The translations under genes and the position numbers were made by a program. DNA of 64,000 nt from assembly GCF_900095135.1 (NCBI RefSeq), contig NZ_LT605205.1, forward strand, positions 310,001 through 374,000, read 5' to 3'. Numbering within the stretch: the first letter of the stretch is position 1; each line of letters opens with the position of its first letter. The notes below the pieces were generated by a model. It saw nothing but the letters and a program-made list of their open reading frames with translations, was not told where the DNA came from and did no database searches. This stretch comes from Proteiniphilum saccharofermentans (GTDB lineage Bacteria > Bacteroidota > Bacteroidia > Bacteroidales > Dysgonomonadaceae). Shown here piece by piece: positions 36,280-45,516 of this stretch.

Positions 36280-36783
36280 ATGAAAAAGTTATCATTATTT
36301 AGTATTGCAGGACTTCTTTCAGTTCTATCTTTTTGTGCATGTGGAAGTGCCCAAACGGCGGTTGAGAAAGAGAAACTGGCAGCCGATGTGGGGAATGCGG
36401 TGAAAGTGCCCGATTTTACATTTAAAGCTACCTACGCCTATCCTACCGGTTACAAGTCGATTTATCTTTCACCCTATTATGATGTGAAAGTGTCGCCCGA
36501 TACGGTGATAGCCTATCTGCCTTATTATGGCCGCGCCTACCGTGCGCCTATGGATCCGAGAGAAGGTGGATATCGTTTCACGAGTACCGACTTTGAGTAT
36601 AAAGCAGATAAAGGAAACAAGAAAGGAAATTGGGATGTGGTGATCACATTCCGTGACCTGGATCGTCCCGTTACATTCCGCTTTGATATCTGGGAGAACG
36701 GAACGGCACGCCTCAGTGTGAACGATACGGATAGACAACAGATATCATTCCATGGAGATATTGTACTCCGGAAAGAAGAATGA
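36280..36783 (+). CDS. DUF4251 domain lipoprotein
   Basis: A 167-residue secreted protein with a Cys-containing signal sequence (SFCACGSA, lipid Cys 19 or 21). The mature part is DUF4251: VKVPDFTFKATYAYPTGYKS, LPYYGRAYRAPMDPREGGYR, and VTFRFDIWENGTARLSVND. The family is restricted to Bacteroidetes and has no assigned role. A GGAGG lies just before the ATG. It is followed by a strong terminator, so it is transcribed as a single gene or as the end of the purD unit. Confidence 0.88.
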   Translation: MKKLSLFSIAGLLSVLSFCACGSAQTAVEKEKLAADVGNAVKVPDFTFKATYAYPTGYKSIYLSPYYDVKVSPDTVIAYLPYYGRAYRAPMDPREGGYRFTSTDFEYKADKGNKKGNWDVVITFRDLDRPVTFRFDIWENGTARLSVNDTDRQQISFHGDIVLRKEE

Positions 36784-36796
36784 TTTCTGTCAAAAA

Positions 36797-36830
36797 CAAA
36801 AAAAATCCACCTATAAAGTGGATTTTTTTT
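36797..36830 (+). terminator. rho-independent terminator after DUF4251 gene
   Basis: AAATCCAC and GTGGATTT arms with a seven-base loop CTATAAA, bracketed by A-rich and T8 tracts. It ends the plus-strand gene and, by symmetry, could also stop the convergent alkaline phosphatase transcript. Confidence 0.88.
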
Positions 36831-36853
36831 GTTTTATAGTAAGGCCCAAAGAT

Positions 36854-38482
36854 TTATAATTTCTCCGCAAGGGCCACCGGCAAATAGAACGTATCGTTCT
36901 TATCGATATAGACTGTTACAGATCCGATGTCGAATGGTTTCCCATTCAATGTAGCCACGGATGAGAATGCTTTCACCTCAAGGTTGTTCTTTCCTTTCTT
37001 TACCCGGAGTACCGGAAAGTCCGGATCTTTCTTATCGATTGAATATTTTAATCCCGCAAAGACCTCATTATGTTTGGCGAAAATCTTGTCGGATAATTCC
37101 TGTAGCGATATCTCCAATCCGGTTACTTTCTGCAGGTATTGATTCAACCCTGTATTTTTCACATGTCCCTTGAGCACATCGCCCTGTGGGTGGTAAGAAG
37201 CAAGAAGTACTTCTTCTCCGGTGTGCCCTCCTGTCGTAAATCCGAAACAAGTTCTGGAATTCAATATGTTGACGATGTTATGTGCGAGATTATTGCTTGA
37301 GGCAACTTTCATATAGTCTACTTCTTTGTAATTTTTGGAAGCAAGCAGTGTTTCAAGTTCTTCGTCTGTGATATCGATATCAGTGTATTGTTTGAATACC
37401 GCTTTAATCCCTTCGGGTTTTGTATTGACCAATATTGATTCGAGCCCGTTGGCGCTCAACTGGTATTTGGAAACTGTGCCGAAAAGTTGCTCTATGGAGA
37501 GTTTATCGTATCCCGGGCAATCCCTCGAACCGATCGAAATACCACTGTTACCATGGTCTGCGGCAACCACGACTACTGTATTTCCGTCTTTTTCGGCAAA
37601 TGCCATCGCCTTGCCTACTGCCTCGTCAAAAGCAAGATATTCGTCGATCATTGTGGCTGCATCATTGGCATGTGCTGCCCAGTCGACCTGGCTCCCTTCT
37701 ACCATCATGAAGAAGCCGTTTTCGTTCTTCGATAGTATTTCTAAAGCCTTTTCAGTCATCTCTGCGAGTGAAGGTACCTTGTCGGGATTCCTGTCAATAT
37801 TGTAAGGGAGACCCCGTTCGCCAAATAGCGCCCAAACCTTCCCATTGCCATTATAATTGAGTAATGCTTCTTTATCGTTTTGAATGAGAGTGGTTCCGTT
37901 ATTTACGAAATGTTTTTTAATGTCATCGGTAAGAATACTGTTACCGCCGGCGAACACCACGTCTATGTTCTGATAGGCCATTTGCGGGGCAAGGGCCTTG
38001 TAGTTGCCTCTGTTATAATGATGTGCTGAGAAGTCGGCCGGTGTGGCGTGGGGAAACTCACAGGTAACCACTAATCCTACTGCTTTCTTTTTCTCAATCT
38101 TTGATGCTTCGAGGATGGTGGCGGCAGGTTGATAAGTCCGTGATGCGTCTACCGGAAACAGGTCGTTATCGGAAACTTCAGGATGAATAGCCACGTTACC
38201 GGTTTGTTGTAATACCCCGGTTGCGTAGCATGAGCCGGTGGGAGCAGAGTCCCCGATCGGGGCGTTAGATGAAAAGGTGGTGACGGTGCCTGTGAAATAA
38301 GGATCGATGTTCAGTTTATCCTCCATGCCATTGTAGTACTTGAACCATCGTGCAGCAGAATAGACCCCTACGGATGTACCGTCGGGGATCATCATAATTA
38401 CATTTTTTACAGGCCTTACTTCCTGTGCAAATATCAGGGAAGCAGCCAGAAACAGATAAAGAAGTGTGCCAAATCTCTTCAT
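36854..38482 (-). CDS. alkaline phosphatase
   Basis: A 542-residue secreted PhoA-family phosphomonoesterase from the ATG at 38482 (MKRFGTLLYLFLAASLIFAQ signal peptide). It contains the first metal motif VIMMIPDGTSVG, the nucleophile motif GDSAPTGSCYATG (Ser after Asp), HATPADFSAHHYNRG, VAADHGNSG and GFTTGGHTGEEV with metal His residues. It removes phosphate from organic esters in the periplasm. A four-residue longer start exists but would spoil the signal peptide start. Confidence 0.93.
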   Translation of the reverse strand: MKRFGTLLYLFLAASLIFAQEVRPVKNVIMMIPDGTSVGVYSAARWFKYYNGMEDKLNIDPYFTGTVTTFSSNAPIGDSAPTGSCYATGVLQQTGNVAIHPEVSDNDLFPVDASRTYQPAATILEASKIEKKKAVGLVVTCEFPHATPADFSAHHYNRGNYKALAPQMAYQNIDVVFAGGNSILTDDIKKHFVNNGTTLIQNDKEALLNYNGNGKVWALFGERGLPYNIDRNPDKVPSLAEMTEKALEILSKNENGFFMMVEGSQVDWAAHANDAATMIDEYLAFDEAVGKAMAFAEKDGNTVVVVAADHGNSGISIGSRDCPGYDKLSIEQLFGTVSKYQLSANGLESILVNTKPEGIKAVFKQYTDIDITDEELETLLASKNYKEVDYMKVASSNNLAHNIVNILNSRTCFGFTTGGHTGEEVLLASYHPQGDVLKGHVKNTGLNQYLQKVTGLEISLQELSDKIFAKHNEVFAGLKYSIDKKDPDFPVLRVKKGKNNLEVKAFSSVATLNGKPFDIGSVTVYIDKNDTFYLPVALAEKL

Positions 38483-38611
38483 AACGATTGTCATTGTTTT
38501 TGTGGATATGTTTGGGAACCCTATGGAATTACCCGCCGGTGCGCATAGGCACCGGGTGTCAGTTCCATCTCATACTAATTGTTTTGTGAATCCCCAAAGG
38601 TATAAAAAAAA

Positions 38612-38642
38612 TTGGCTTATCCCTCGGCTTTCACTATATTTG
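38612..38642 (+). promoter_or_regulatory. surE upstream promoter P1
   Basis: TTGG at 38612 (-33-like) and TATATTTG at 38635-38642 (-7, TAnnTTTG) with a 19-base spacer containing CCTCGGCTTTCAC. Nearly the same arrangement is repeated 69 bases downstream. Confidence 0.6.
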
Positions 38643-38679
38643 TAGAATATAAGATGTGCCTCAGGTAAACTCAAACAAT

Positions 38680-38711
38680 TTTGGCTTACCATTCGGCTTT
38701 CATTATATTTG
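38680..38711 (+). promoter_or_regulatory. surE proximal promoter P2
   Basis: TTTG at 38680 and TATATTTG at 38704-38711, spacer 20 bases containing CATTCGGCTTTCAT. It is a tandem duplicate of P1, and is 29 bases before the surE start. Confidence 0.65.
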
Positions 38712-38739
38712 TAATTCTTAAAAACGAGAAAGAAACAGA

Positions 38740-39513
38740 ATGATGAATAGAAAACCCTTGATCCTGGTCACTAATGATGATGGGTATCAGGCGAAAGGAA
38801 TCGCTTCATTGACGGAAGCGGTGAGAGATTTAGGAGAAGTAATTGTATTCGCACCCGATTCGCACCGTTCGGGTATGTCGAGTGCCATTTCCACCAGCCA
38901 GCCACTTCGGGTAAGATTGCATAGGGAAGAGGAAAATCTGACCGTTTATACCTGTAACGGCACACCGGTCGATTGTGTGAAACTGGCATTGAACGAGTTT
39001 GTGGATCGCAAGCCCGATTTATTGGTTTCGGGGATCAATCATGGCTCTAATGCCGGGATCAGTGTTATTTATTCCGGTACTATGGGAGCTGCTATCGAAG
39101 GCTGTGTCTTCGATGTGCCCTCTATCGGCTTTTCGTTGTGTGATTTTACACCTGATGCCGATTTCTCTTTCACAAAGGAGATCACCAGAAAACTGGCATC
39201 AATAGTAATTGATGAAGGGCTTCCCCGGGGAATTTGCCTGAATGTGAATGTACCGGCCGGAGAGGTGAAAGGGGTCAAGATAACAACGCAGACGCATGGC
39301 AAGTGGGTGAATGAGTATCACCGATCCAAGGATGGTTCAGGCAGAGACGTCTTCTGGATGACCGGTAATTTTGAAAACTGGGAAAAGGAGAATGACAACA
39401 GCGATGAGTGGGCCTTGGCAAATGGATATGCCGCGGTTGTACCGGTAAAGATCGATATGACAGCTTATGACTTTCTGCCCCAGTTGAAAGAGTGGAATTT
39501 TAATGGGATTTGA
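38740..39513 (+). CDS. surE: 5'/3'-nucleotidase SurE
   Basis: SurE dephosphorylates nucleoside 5'- and 3'-monophosphates and short polyphosphate. Metal ligands Asp13 and Asp14 are in LILVTNDDGYQAKGI; RSGMSSAISTSQPL, LVSGINHGSNAG and YSGTMGAAIEG complete the site. Length 257 residues is normal. Either ATG (38740 or 38743) may start. The downstream gene is lpxB, separated by 72 bases, a common pair in Bacteroidales. Confidence 0.96.
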   Translation: MMNRKPLILVTNDDGYQAKGIASLTEAVRDLGEVIVFAPDSHRSGMSSAISTSQPLRVRLHREEENLTVYTCNGTPVDCVKLALNEFVDRKPDLLVSGINHGSNAGISVIYSGTMGAAIEGCVFDVPSIGFSLCDFTPDADFSFTKEITRKLASIVIDEGLPRGICLNVNVPAGEVKGVKITTQTHGKWVNEYHRSKDGSGRDVFWMTGNFENWEKENDNSDEWALANGYAAVVPVKIDMTAYDFLPQLKEWNFNGI

Positions 39514-39585
39514 CAATGGATAATTGACAATGAACAGTTGATGGTTTGATTCAATTGGCACATCGGCACATTAGTAAATTAGTAT

Positions 39586-40734
39586 ATGAAGTATTACCTT
39601 ATAGCAGGAGAGGCATCGGGCGATTTACATGCATCCAACCTGATGCAGTCGCTACGGAAACATGATAAAGAGGCAGACTTTCGTTTCTTTGGGGGTGACC
39701 TGATGCAGTCAGTTGGCGGAACGCTGGTAAGGCATTACCGTGACATGGCCTTTATGGGTATTGTTCCTGTGGTGCTAAATGCCCGTACTATCCTGCGGAA
39801 CCTCGCGTTCTGTAAAAAAGATATTACCACTTATCATCCCGACGCGGTGATCTTGGTCGATTATCCCGGTTTTAACCTCAAGATTGCCAAGTATGTAAAA
39901 ACTAAACTCGATATCCCTGTTTACTATTATATCTCGCCCAAAGTGTGGGCATGGAAAAAATACCGGGTAAAATCGTTCAAAAAATATGTGGACGAAATGC
40001 TGTCAATCCTCCCTTTTGAAGTAGATTTCTTCAGGGAACATCAATATAAAGTGCATTATGTAGGAAATCCCACAGTGGATGCTATTGTCCAACGGGATCA
40101 TAAAGAGGAAACTTTCAGCCAGTTTGTGGAAGCAAACGGTCTGGATAATAAGCCGGTGATCGCACTTCTTGCCGGAAGCCGTAAGCAGGAGATCACTAAT
40201 AATCTTCCTTCGATGCTGGAAGCAGTCAAAGGTTATTCAGACGGTTATCAGTTGATCGTGGCAGGTGCACCGGGTATCGATCCGGCTTTCTATGGCAATT
40301 TTATAAGCTCTTTTCCTCCTGCAAAGGTGCTTTTTAATCAAACCTACCGTATTTTGGCACAATCGGATGCTGCGTTAGTGACTTCCGGTACAGCTACCCT
40401 GGAGACAGCCCTGCTTAATGTTCCTCAAGTGGTTTGCTACAAAACACCTATGCCGAAGATCACTTATTGGGTCTTTAAAAATATTCTTCATACGCCTTAT
40501 ATTTCCTTAGTAAACCTAATATGCAATCGAGAGGTTGTAAAAGAACTGTTCGCCCGCTTCTTCACAATAGATAATATTCGTAAGGAACTGAAACAGATAC
40601 TCCATGTGCAAAGCTACCGACAAAATATGCTCAGTAACTACGAAGAGATGCGCCAGATCCTGGGAGGCCCGGGTGCTTCGGATCGGGCTGCGACCATCAT
40701 TTATGCCAAATGTATGAAAAATAGCCACCTCTGA
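39586..40734 (+). CDS. lpxB: lipid-A-disaccharide synthase
   Basis: LpxB (GT19) joins lipid X to UDP-2,3-diacylglucosamine at the inner membrane. The 382-residue protein shows GEASGDLHASNLMQSL at the N-terminus, FMGIVPVVLNARTI, SPKVWAWKKYRVKS, and the C-terminal nucleotide-sugar site VTSGTATLETALLNVPQVVC. The substrate is supplied by the LpxH reaction encoded at 24165. A 240-base spacer follows before pfkA, made of low-complexity AT-rich sequence. Confidence 0.96.
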   Translation: MKYYLIAGEASGDLHASNLMQSLRKHDKEADFRFFGGDLMQSVGGTLVRHYRDMAFMGIVPVVLNARTILRNLAFCKKDITTYHPDAVILVDYPGFNLKIAKYVKTKLDIPVYYYISPKVWAWKKYRVKSFKKYVDEMLSILPFEVDFFREHQYKVHYVGNPTVDAIVQRDHKEETFSQFVEANGLDNKPVIALLAGSRKQEITNNLPSMLEAVKGYSDGYQLIVAGAPGIDPAFYGNFISSFPPAKVLFNQTYRILAQSDAALVTSGTATLETALLNVPQVVCYKTPMPKITYWVFKNILHTPYISLVNLICNREVVKELFARFFTIDNIRKELKQILHVQSYRQNMLSNYEEMRQILGGPGASDRAATIIYAKCMKNSHL

Positions 40735-40972
40735 CAATACCCGTAGTCTTTTGCCGGAAAATATTTTTATTGAAACTGCATTTTTTCTCTCTTTTTTGTT
40801 TTCTTTGTAGGATTCATAATTTCAAGATTCAAAAATTTATAATTGAGCCTACTCAGAAAACCCTGGTTTTGCCGTTTTAGCCCTCATTACAGGACTTGTG
40901 AAGGGGGTGATTTCTCGAAAAAAGACTTATCGGAGTGGACTCATAATTTATAATTCATAACTCATAATTCAG

Positions 40973-41989
40973 ATGAAGGTAGGTATTCTTACTTCCGGCG
41001 GTGATGCCCCGGGAATTAACGCGACCATACGTGGCGTTGGAAAAACAGCCATCAATAATTATGGCATGCAGATAATTGGTATCCAGAACGGTTTTTCCGG
41101 ACTGCTGTACAAAGACATTGTGGAACTTACCGATCAGTCTCTTTCGGGAATTCTGAATATGGGAGGGACAATTCTGGGTACGGCACGCGAGAAAGTATTC
41201 CGTAAAATGATTACTTCCCCCGATGAGAAAGACAGGGAGCAGATCAAAAATGCCTATAATGAGCTGGGACTTGATTGTTTAGTCTGTATAGGAGGAAATG
41301 GCACACAACGTACCACATGGATGCTTTCTGAACTGGGATTGAATGCGGTGGGAATACCTAAAACTATTGACAATGACGTATATGGTACAGATGTGACTTT
41401 TGGGTTCGATACGGCTGTGAATATCGCTACCGATGCTATCGACAGGCTACACTCTACTGCCAGTTCACATCGTCGCGTGATGGTGATTGAACTGATGGGA
41501 CACCATGCGGGATGGATCACGCTTCATGCCGGGATGGCCGGAGGAGCTGATATCATCCTGTTGCCGGAGTTAGGATATAATATGAAAGTGGTTATCGATA
41601 AGATCAACCAGCGGATGGAAATGGGGAAGGCTTACTCTATTGTAGCTGTGGCTGAAGGCGTAGAGGTACCTACCAAAGAGCGCCCTGCCACTTATTTTGC
41701 CCGTGAGATCGAAAGCCAGACCGGTTATGAAACCCGTGAAACGGTACTCGGTTATATTCAACGGGGAGGATCTCCGTCGCCCTATGACAGAAATCTTGGC
41801 ACATTGTTGGGTGGACATGCGGCAGAGCTGATCCATGAAGGAAAATTTGGAAGGATGGTTGCCAAAATAGGATCAGAAATCACCGCAGTACCCCTGTCTG
41901 ATGTAGCCGGTAAACTCCGGTTGGTTACCCCCGATAACCAACTTGTGCTGCAGGGAAAACGAATGGGTATTTCTTTTGGTATCTGGTAA
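40973..41989 (+). CDS. pfkA: 6-phosphofructokinase, phosphoryl donor uncertain
   Basis: A 338-residue phosphofructokinase: MKVGILTSGGDAPGINATIR, then GGNGT (Asn109-Gly110), IPKTIDNDVYGTD with the catalytic Asp133, and ELMGHHAGWITLH. Usual ATP enzymes have GGDGS and a Gly in PGTIDND; here Gly110 is ATP-type but Lys130 is the residue typical of PPi-dependent enzymes. Such Gly/Lys mixtures occur in the 'group III' PFKs, some ATP-using and some PPi-using. The Asn in place of the Mg-binding Asp is also notable. It is convergent with rnc. Confidence 0.88.
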   Translation: MKVGILTSGGDAPGINATIRGVGKTAINNYGMQIIGIQNGFSGLLYKDIVELTDQSLSGILNMGGTILGTAREKVFRKMITSPDEKDREQIKNAYNELGLDCLVCIGGNGTQRTTWMLSELGLNAVGIPKTIDNDVYGTDVTFGFDTAVNIATDAIDRLHSTASSHRRVMVIELMGHHAGWITLHAGMAGGADIILLPELGYNMKVVIDKINQRMEMGKAYSIVAVAEGVEVPTKERPATYFAREIESQTGYETRETVLGYIQRGGSPSPYDRNLGTLLGGHAAELIHEGKFGRMVAKIGSEITAVPLSDVAGKLRLVTPDNQLVLQGKRMGISFGIW

Positions 41990-42005
41990 GTGAAAATAGT
42001 ACTGA

Positions 42006-42806
42006 TCACTCGTTCTCCGTAGTGGAGGCGGGTGATTCATTTCTTGTTGTTTCAACGAGCGCCTCTTGCAGTTCGTTGTTTTCACGTAACTTTTTGATAG
42101 CTACTTTTGCTGCCATCTGGTGAGATTCTTTCTTTGAGTATCCCTTTCCGGAACCAATTTCTGCCCCTCCTACTTTCACACGGGAAAAGAAGACGGGGTT
42201 ATTTTGTGCATCATAGGTAGATTCAGTCACTTCAAAGTTGACTTCCACCCTGTTCTTTTGTCCCCACTCAATCAGCCTGGACTTAAAATCGACTTCACTT
42301 TTCAATACCTTATCAATATTCAGGTGCTGTTTGATGAGTGTTTCAAATACGAATTTCTTGGCTACCCGGTACCCCTGATCGAGATATATAGCACCGATAA
42401 GGGCTTCTAAAGCATCACCATATATATTGGTATTATGTGCCAGATTACGGGTCGATGAGACAATAAGTTTGTCCAGTCCAAGATCTATAGCCAGCTTGTT
42501 GAGTGTTTCCCTCTGTACTATACGTGAACGTGTACTGGTGAGAAACCCCTCCTTTTTGTGTTCGAAATCTTTATAAAGGATATCTGCGACGATGGCATCG
42601 AGAATGGCGTCCCCCAAAAATTCGAGACGTTCATTATTCACCCATCGCCCTTTCTCCGATCGGATGGACGAAGAACGGTGAGTCATGGCTTCTTTATAGA
42701 GGTCTATCCTGTCGGGATAGAAGCCCAATACGTTATAAAACGAGAGATAAGGCTCTTTCCCTCTGTGCGGGAGAGCCTTTATCCTCTTTACGAGTCTTCT
42801 TAACAC
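42006..42806 (-). CDS. rnc: ribonuclease III
   Basis: RNase III cuts double-stranded RNA in rRNA and mRNA processing. The N-terminal endonuclease domain carries the signature NERLEFLGDAILDAIVADIL with the metal-binding Glu/Asp, and GDALEALIGAIYLDQGY as second acidic site. The C-terminal dsRBD (about 175-250) ends KGYSKKESHQMAAKVAIKKL. At 266 residues it is longer than the E. coli enzyme (226) through N- and C-terminal extensions. Start codon is two bases from the fabF stop. Confidence 0.96.
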   Translation of the reverse strand: MLRRLVKRIKALPHRGKEPYLSFYNVLGFYPDRIDLYKEAMTHRSSSIRSEKGRWVNNERLEFLGDAILDAIVADILYKDFEHKKEGFLTSTRSRIVQRETLNKLAIDLGLDKLIVSSTRNLAHNTNIYGDALEALIGAIYLDQGYRVAKKFVFETLIKQHLNIDKVLKSEVDFKSRLIEWGQKNRVEVNFEVTESTYDAQNNPVFFSRVKVGGAEIGSGKGYSKKESHQMAAKVAIKKLRENNELQEALVETTRNESPASTTENE

Positions 42807-42807
42807 A

Positions 42808-44070
42808 CTATTTGTTGAATTGCTTGAGAATTACACTTGCGTTGTGTCCCCCAAAGCCAAAAGTGTTAGATAACGCAGCTCTTATCTTCCTTTTTTGAGC
42901 TTTGTTGAATGTAAAATTCAGGTTGTAGTCAATTTCCGGATCATTGTCTCCCTCGTCATGGTTGATGGTGGGAGGAACAATTTGATCCCTGATTGCCAAG
43001 ATAGTGAACATTGCTTCGATAGCACCTGCACCTCCCAAAAGGTGGCCGGTCATCGATTTGGTCGAACTGATATTCAGGTTGTAGCTGTGTTCACCAAATA
43101 CATCGAGGATTGCCTTCACTTCCGAGATATCGCCTACAGGAGTGGATGTGCCGTGTACGTTAATGTAATCGATCTCATCCGGGTTCATTTCAGCATCTTC
43201 CAAAGCATTCCGCATCACTAATTTAGCACCCAATCCGTCGGGATGGGAAGCAGTGATATGGTGTGCGTCGGCCGACATGCCTCCACCGACTACTTCTGCA
43301 TAGATAGTAGCCCCACGTGCCAGTGCATGGCCTAACTCTTCGAGGATGAGTGTCGATCCGCCTTCTCCAATCACGAACCCGTCGCGGCTGGCGCTGAAAG
43401 GACGTGATGCCGTCAACGGTGAGTCGTTGCGGGTGGACAACGCGTGCATGGCGTTGAATCCTCCCACTGCCGAGGGACTGATCGTCGCTTCGGCACCACC
43501 TGTTACAATGACATTAGCTTTACCCAGGCGAATAAGATTGAATGCGTCGACAATTGCATTGGTAGAGGAAGCGCAAGCCGACACGGTCGCATAGTTAGGA
43601 CCCCTCAGTCCATAAATCATAGAGATATGCCCGGCGGCGATATCCGCTATCATTTTCGGAATGAAAAAGGGATTGAAACGTGGCCCTTTGTCCATGTTGG
43701 TATAATAACTCCCAACTTCCTCTTCGAATGTTCTTATTCCTCCGATCCCGGCAGAAAAAATAACCCCGATACGGTCTACATTCTCATTTTCGAGATCGAG
43801 CCCTGAATCCGCCATCGCTTCTTTGGCTGCGTGGATGGCTAACTGGGCATACCGGTCATATTTTCTGGCTTCTTTACGATCAAAAAGATCGCTCGGATCG
43901 AAATTTTTTACTTCGCAGGCAAACTGCGTTTTGAAAAGCGATGCATCAAAATGAGTAATAGGCCCGGCTCCGCTTTTACCCGCCAAAGCATTTTCCCACG
44001 TGGTTTTCACGTCATTGCCAAGGGGGGTAATCGCACCCAGGCCTGTTACTACTACTCTCTTTAACTCCAT
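42808..44070 (-). CDS. fabF: beta-ketoacyl-ACP synthase II
   Basis: The condensing enzyme FabF elongates acyl-ACP chains. The catalytic triad is visible: Cys in VSACASSTNAIVDAF, His in NVHGTSTPVGD and His in KSMTGHLLGGAGAIEA. Length 420 residues is normal for the family. It lies ten bases downstream of acpP and just before rnc in a unit acpP-fabF-rnc, a common bacterial arrangement. Confidence 0.97.
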   Translation of the reverse strand: MELKRVVVTGLGAITPLGNDVKTTWENALAGKSGAGPITHFDASLFKTQFACEVKNFDPSDLFDRKEARKYDRYAQLAIHAAKEAMADSGLDLENENVDRIGVIFSAGIGGIRTFEEEVGSYYTNMDKGPRFNPFFIPKMIADIAAGHISMIYGLRGPNYATVSACASSTNAIVDAFNLIRLGKANVIVTGGAEATISPSAVGGFNAMHALSTRNDSPLTASRPFSASRDGFVIGEGGSTLILEELGHALARGATIYAEVVGGGMSADAHHITASHPDGLGAKLVMRNALEDAEMNPDEIDYINVHGTSTPVGDISEVKAILDVFGEHSYNLNISSTKSMTGHLLGGAGAIEAMFTILAIRDQIVPPTINHDEGDNDPEIDYNLNFTFNKAQKRKIRAALSNTFGFGGHNASVILKQFNK

Positions 44071-44079
44071 AAAAATGGA

Positions 44080-44316
44080 TTATTTTGCGTGTTGTTCTAC
44101 GTAAGAAATTGCGTCACCAACAGTAGAGATCTTTTCAGCTTGATCGTCCGGAATTGAAATGTTGAATTCTTTTTCGAATTCCATGATCAATTCAACCGTA
44201 TCAAGAGAGTCAGCTCCCAAATCATTGGTGAAGCTTGCGGTTTCAGTAACCTCAACTTCTTCAACACCCAATTTATCGACAATAATCGATTTCACCCTTT
44301 GTGCTACTTCAGACAT
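44080..44316 (-). CDS. acpP: acyl carrier protein
   Basis: A 78-residue acidic ACP, first gene of the acpP-fabF-rnc unit. Ser37 in [19 protein letters not shown] is the 4'-phosphopantetheine attachment site. The protein carries growing fatty acids between FAS II enzymes. The 152-base spacer to the divergent purN contains long A/T tracts. Confidence 0.97.
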   Translation of the reverse strand: MSEVAQRVKSIIVDKLGVEEVEVTETASFTNDLGADSLDTVELIMEFEKEFNISIPDDQAEKISTVGDAISYVEQHAK

Positions 44317-44468
44317 AACTTTCGATATTAATTAATAAATAAAAAAATTTATTCTTAAATTTGCGATGCAAAGTAACACAAATTTTCTCTAACAGAGCAA
44401 ATTTTTGTCTATTAAAATCAAGAAAAGTGCACAAATTATGTTTTTTTGTGCAGGAAACAACCGTTTTT

Positions 44469-45056
44469 ATGACTCGTATCGCCCTGTTTGCATCGGGAAG
44501 TGGCAGTAATGCGGAGAATGTTATCCGCTATTTTTCCGGACATGAAGATATATCGGTCCCACTTATCATTTCCAATAAAAGAGATGCTTATGTACATGAA
44601 CGTGCCGACCGGCTGGGTATCCCCTCTTTTACATTCAGTAAGGCTGAGTTCGATGAGGGGTCGGCCATAATAGATATGCTTCGTTCGTATGATATCGATT
44701 ATATTGTATTGGCCGGATTTTTATTGAAAGTGTCACAGTCGTTGCTTGATACCTATCCCGGCCGGATTATCAATATTCATCCGGCGCTGTTGCCCAAATT
44801 CGGAGGTAAGGGGATGTATGGCGGCAGGGTACACCAGGCTGTGGTGGAAGCGGGTGAAAAGGAGTCAGGCATCACTATCCATTATATAGATGAAAATTAC
44901 GATGAGGGGGACATTATTTTTCAGGTTACCTGTGAAGTGTTGCCTGAAGATACGCCTGAAGATGTCGCTCGGAAGGTGCATGCATTGGAATATGCCCATT
45001 TCCCGAAGGTGATTAAAGCTGTGGTGAAAGGGGAGGATCTTTCAAAATTTGGATAG
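44469..45056 (+). CDS. purN: phosphoribosylglycinamide formyltransferase
   Basis: PurN transfers a formyl group from 10-formyl-THF to GAR in purine synthesis. With the ATG at 44469 (MTRIALFASGSGSNAENV) it is 195 residues. The longer frame begins 36 residues upstream within the spacer and is rejected. Motifs: LAGFLLKVSQSLLDTYPGRI, NIHPALLPKFGGKGMYG with the catalytic Asn and His, and GITIHYIDENYDEGDII with Asp. Confidence 0.96.
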   Translation: MTRIALFASGSGSNAENVIRYFSGHEDISVPLIISNKRDAYVHERADRLGIPSFTFSKAEFDEGSAIIDMLRSYDIDYIVLAGFLLKVSQSLLDTYPGRIINIHPALLPKFGGKGMYGGRVHQAVVEAGEKESGITIHYIDENYDEGDIIFQVTCEVLPEDTPEDVARKVHALEYAHFPKVIKAVVKGEDLSKFG

Positions 45057-45207
45057 GTAAGAATATGCAGATGGGGTTCTACCGTATTGTGTATCGTTTC
45101 AATGCTGAACGTCGGAGAATAAAAAAATTGAATTGAGATATCCCAAGAAGATATACACAATTGCAATAAAATTTTGCAAGAAGGAGGATCGGTAGAAAAA
45201 TAAATCG

Positions 45208-45215
45208 TATCTTTG
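45208..45215 (+). promoter_or_regulatory. -7 box TATCTTTG upstream of tRNA-Leu
   Basis: Exact TAnnTTTG match 17 bases before the mature tRNA 5' end, at a plausible distance for a tRNA promoter. The -33 region has no clear TTTG. Confidence 0.5.
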
Positions 45216-45232
45216 CGCCACATTTCACACCT

Positions 45233-45314
45233 GCGGCCGTGGCGTAATTGGTAGCCGCGCTAGACTTAGGATCTAGTGCCGAGAGGCGTGGGGGTTCGAG
45301 TCCCTTCGGCCGCA
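45233..45314 (+). tRNA. tRNA-Leu (anticodon UAG)
   Basis: An 82-base class II tRNA. Acceptor stem GCGGCCG pairs with CGGCCGC at 45307-45313. The anticodon arm CTAGA-CTTAGGA-TCTAG has TAG at 45267-45269. A long variable arm (TGCCGAGAGGCGTG) marks leucine, and GGGGTTCGAGTCCC forms the T arm. The CCA end is not encoded. A terminator follows. Confidence 0.97.
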
Positions 45315-45335
45315 CAGATAAAAAAATTGTTTGAG

Positions 45336-45370
45336 TCCCTGAAAGTAAATATACTTTTTGGGATTTTTTT
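45336..45370 (+). terminator. terminator after tRNA-Leu
   Basis: Imperfect hairpin CCC-TG-AAAGTA / TACTTT-TT-GGG with an AATA loop, followed by seven T. It ends the tRNA transcript 22 bases downstream of the tRNA. Confidence 0.75.
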
Positions 45371-45516
45371 ATTATATGCCACTGTTATCGGTCGAATTTC
45401 TGATTAAATATTTGTAGAAACAAAAAAGCATTTCATATTTGAATGGCTTAGCTTTTAGATAGCGATCCGTCATTATCCATACACTTCTTTTGAATTATAT
45501 TGAGTGGCTTCATTAA

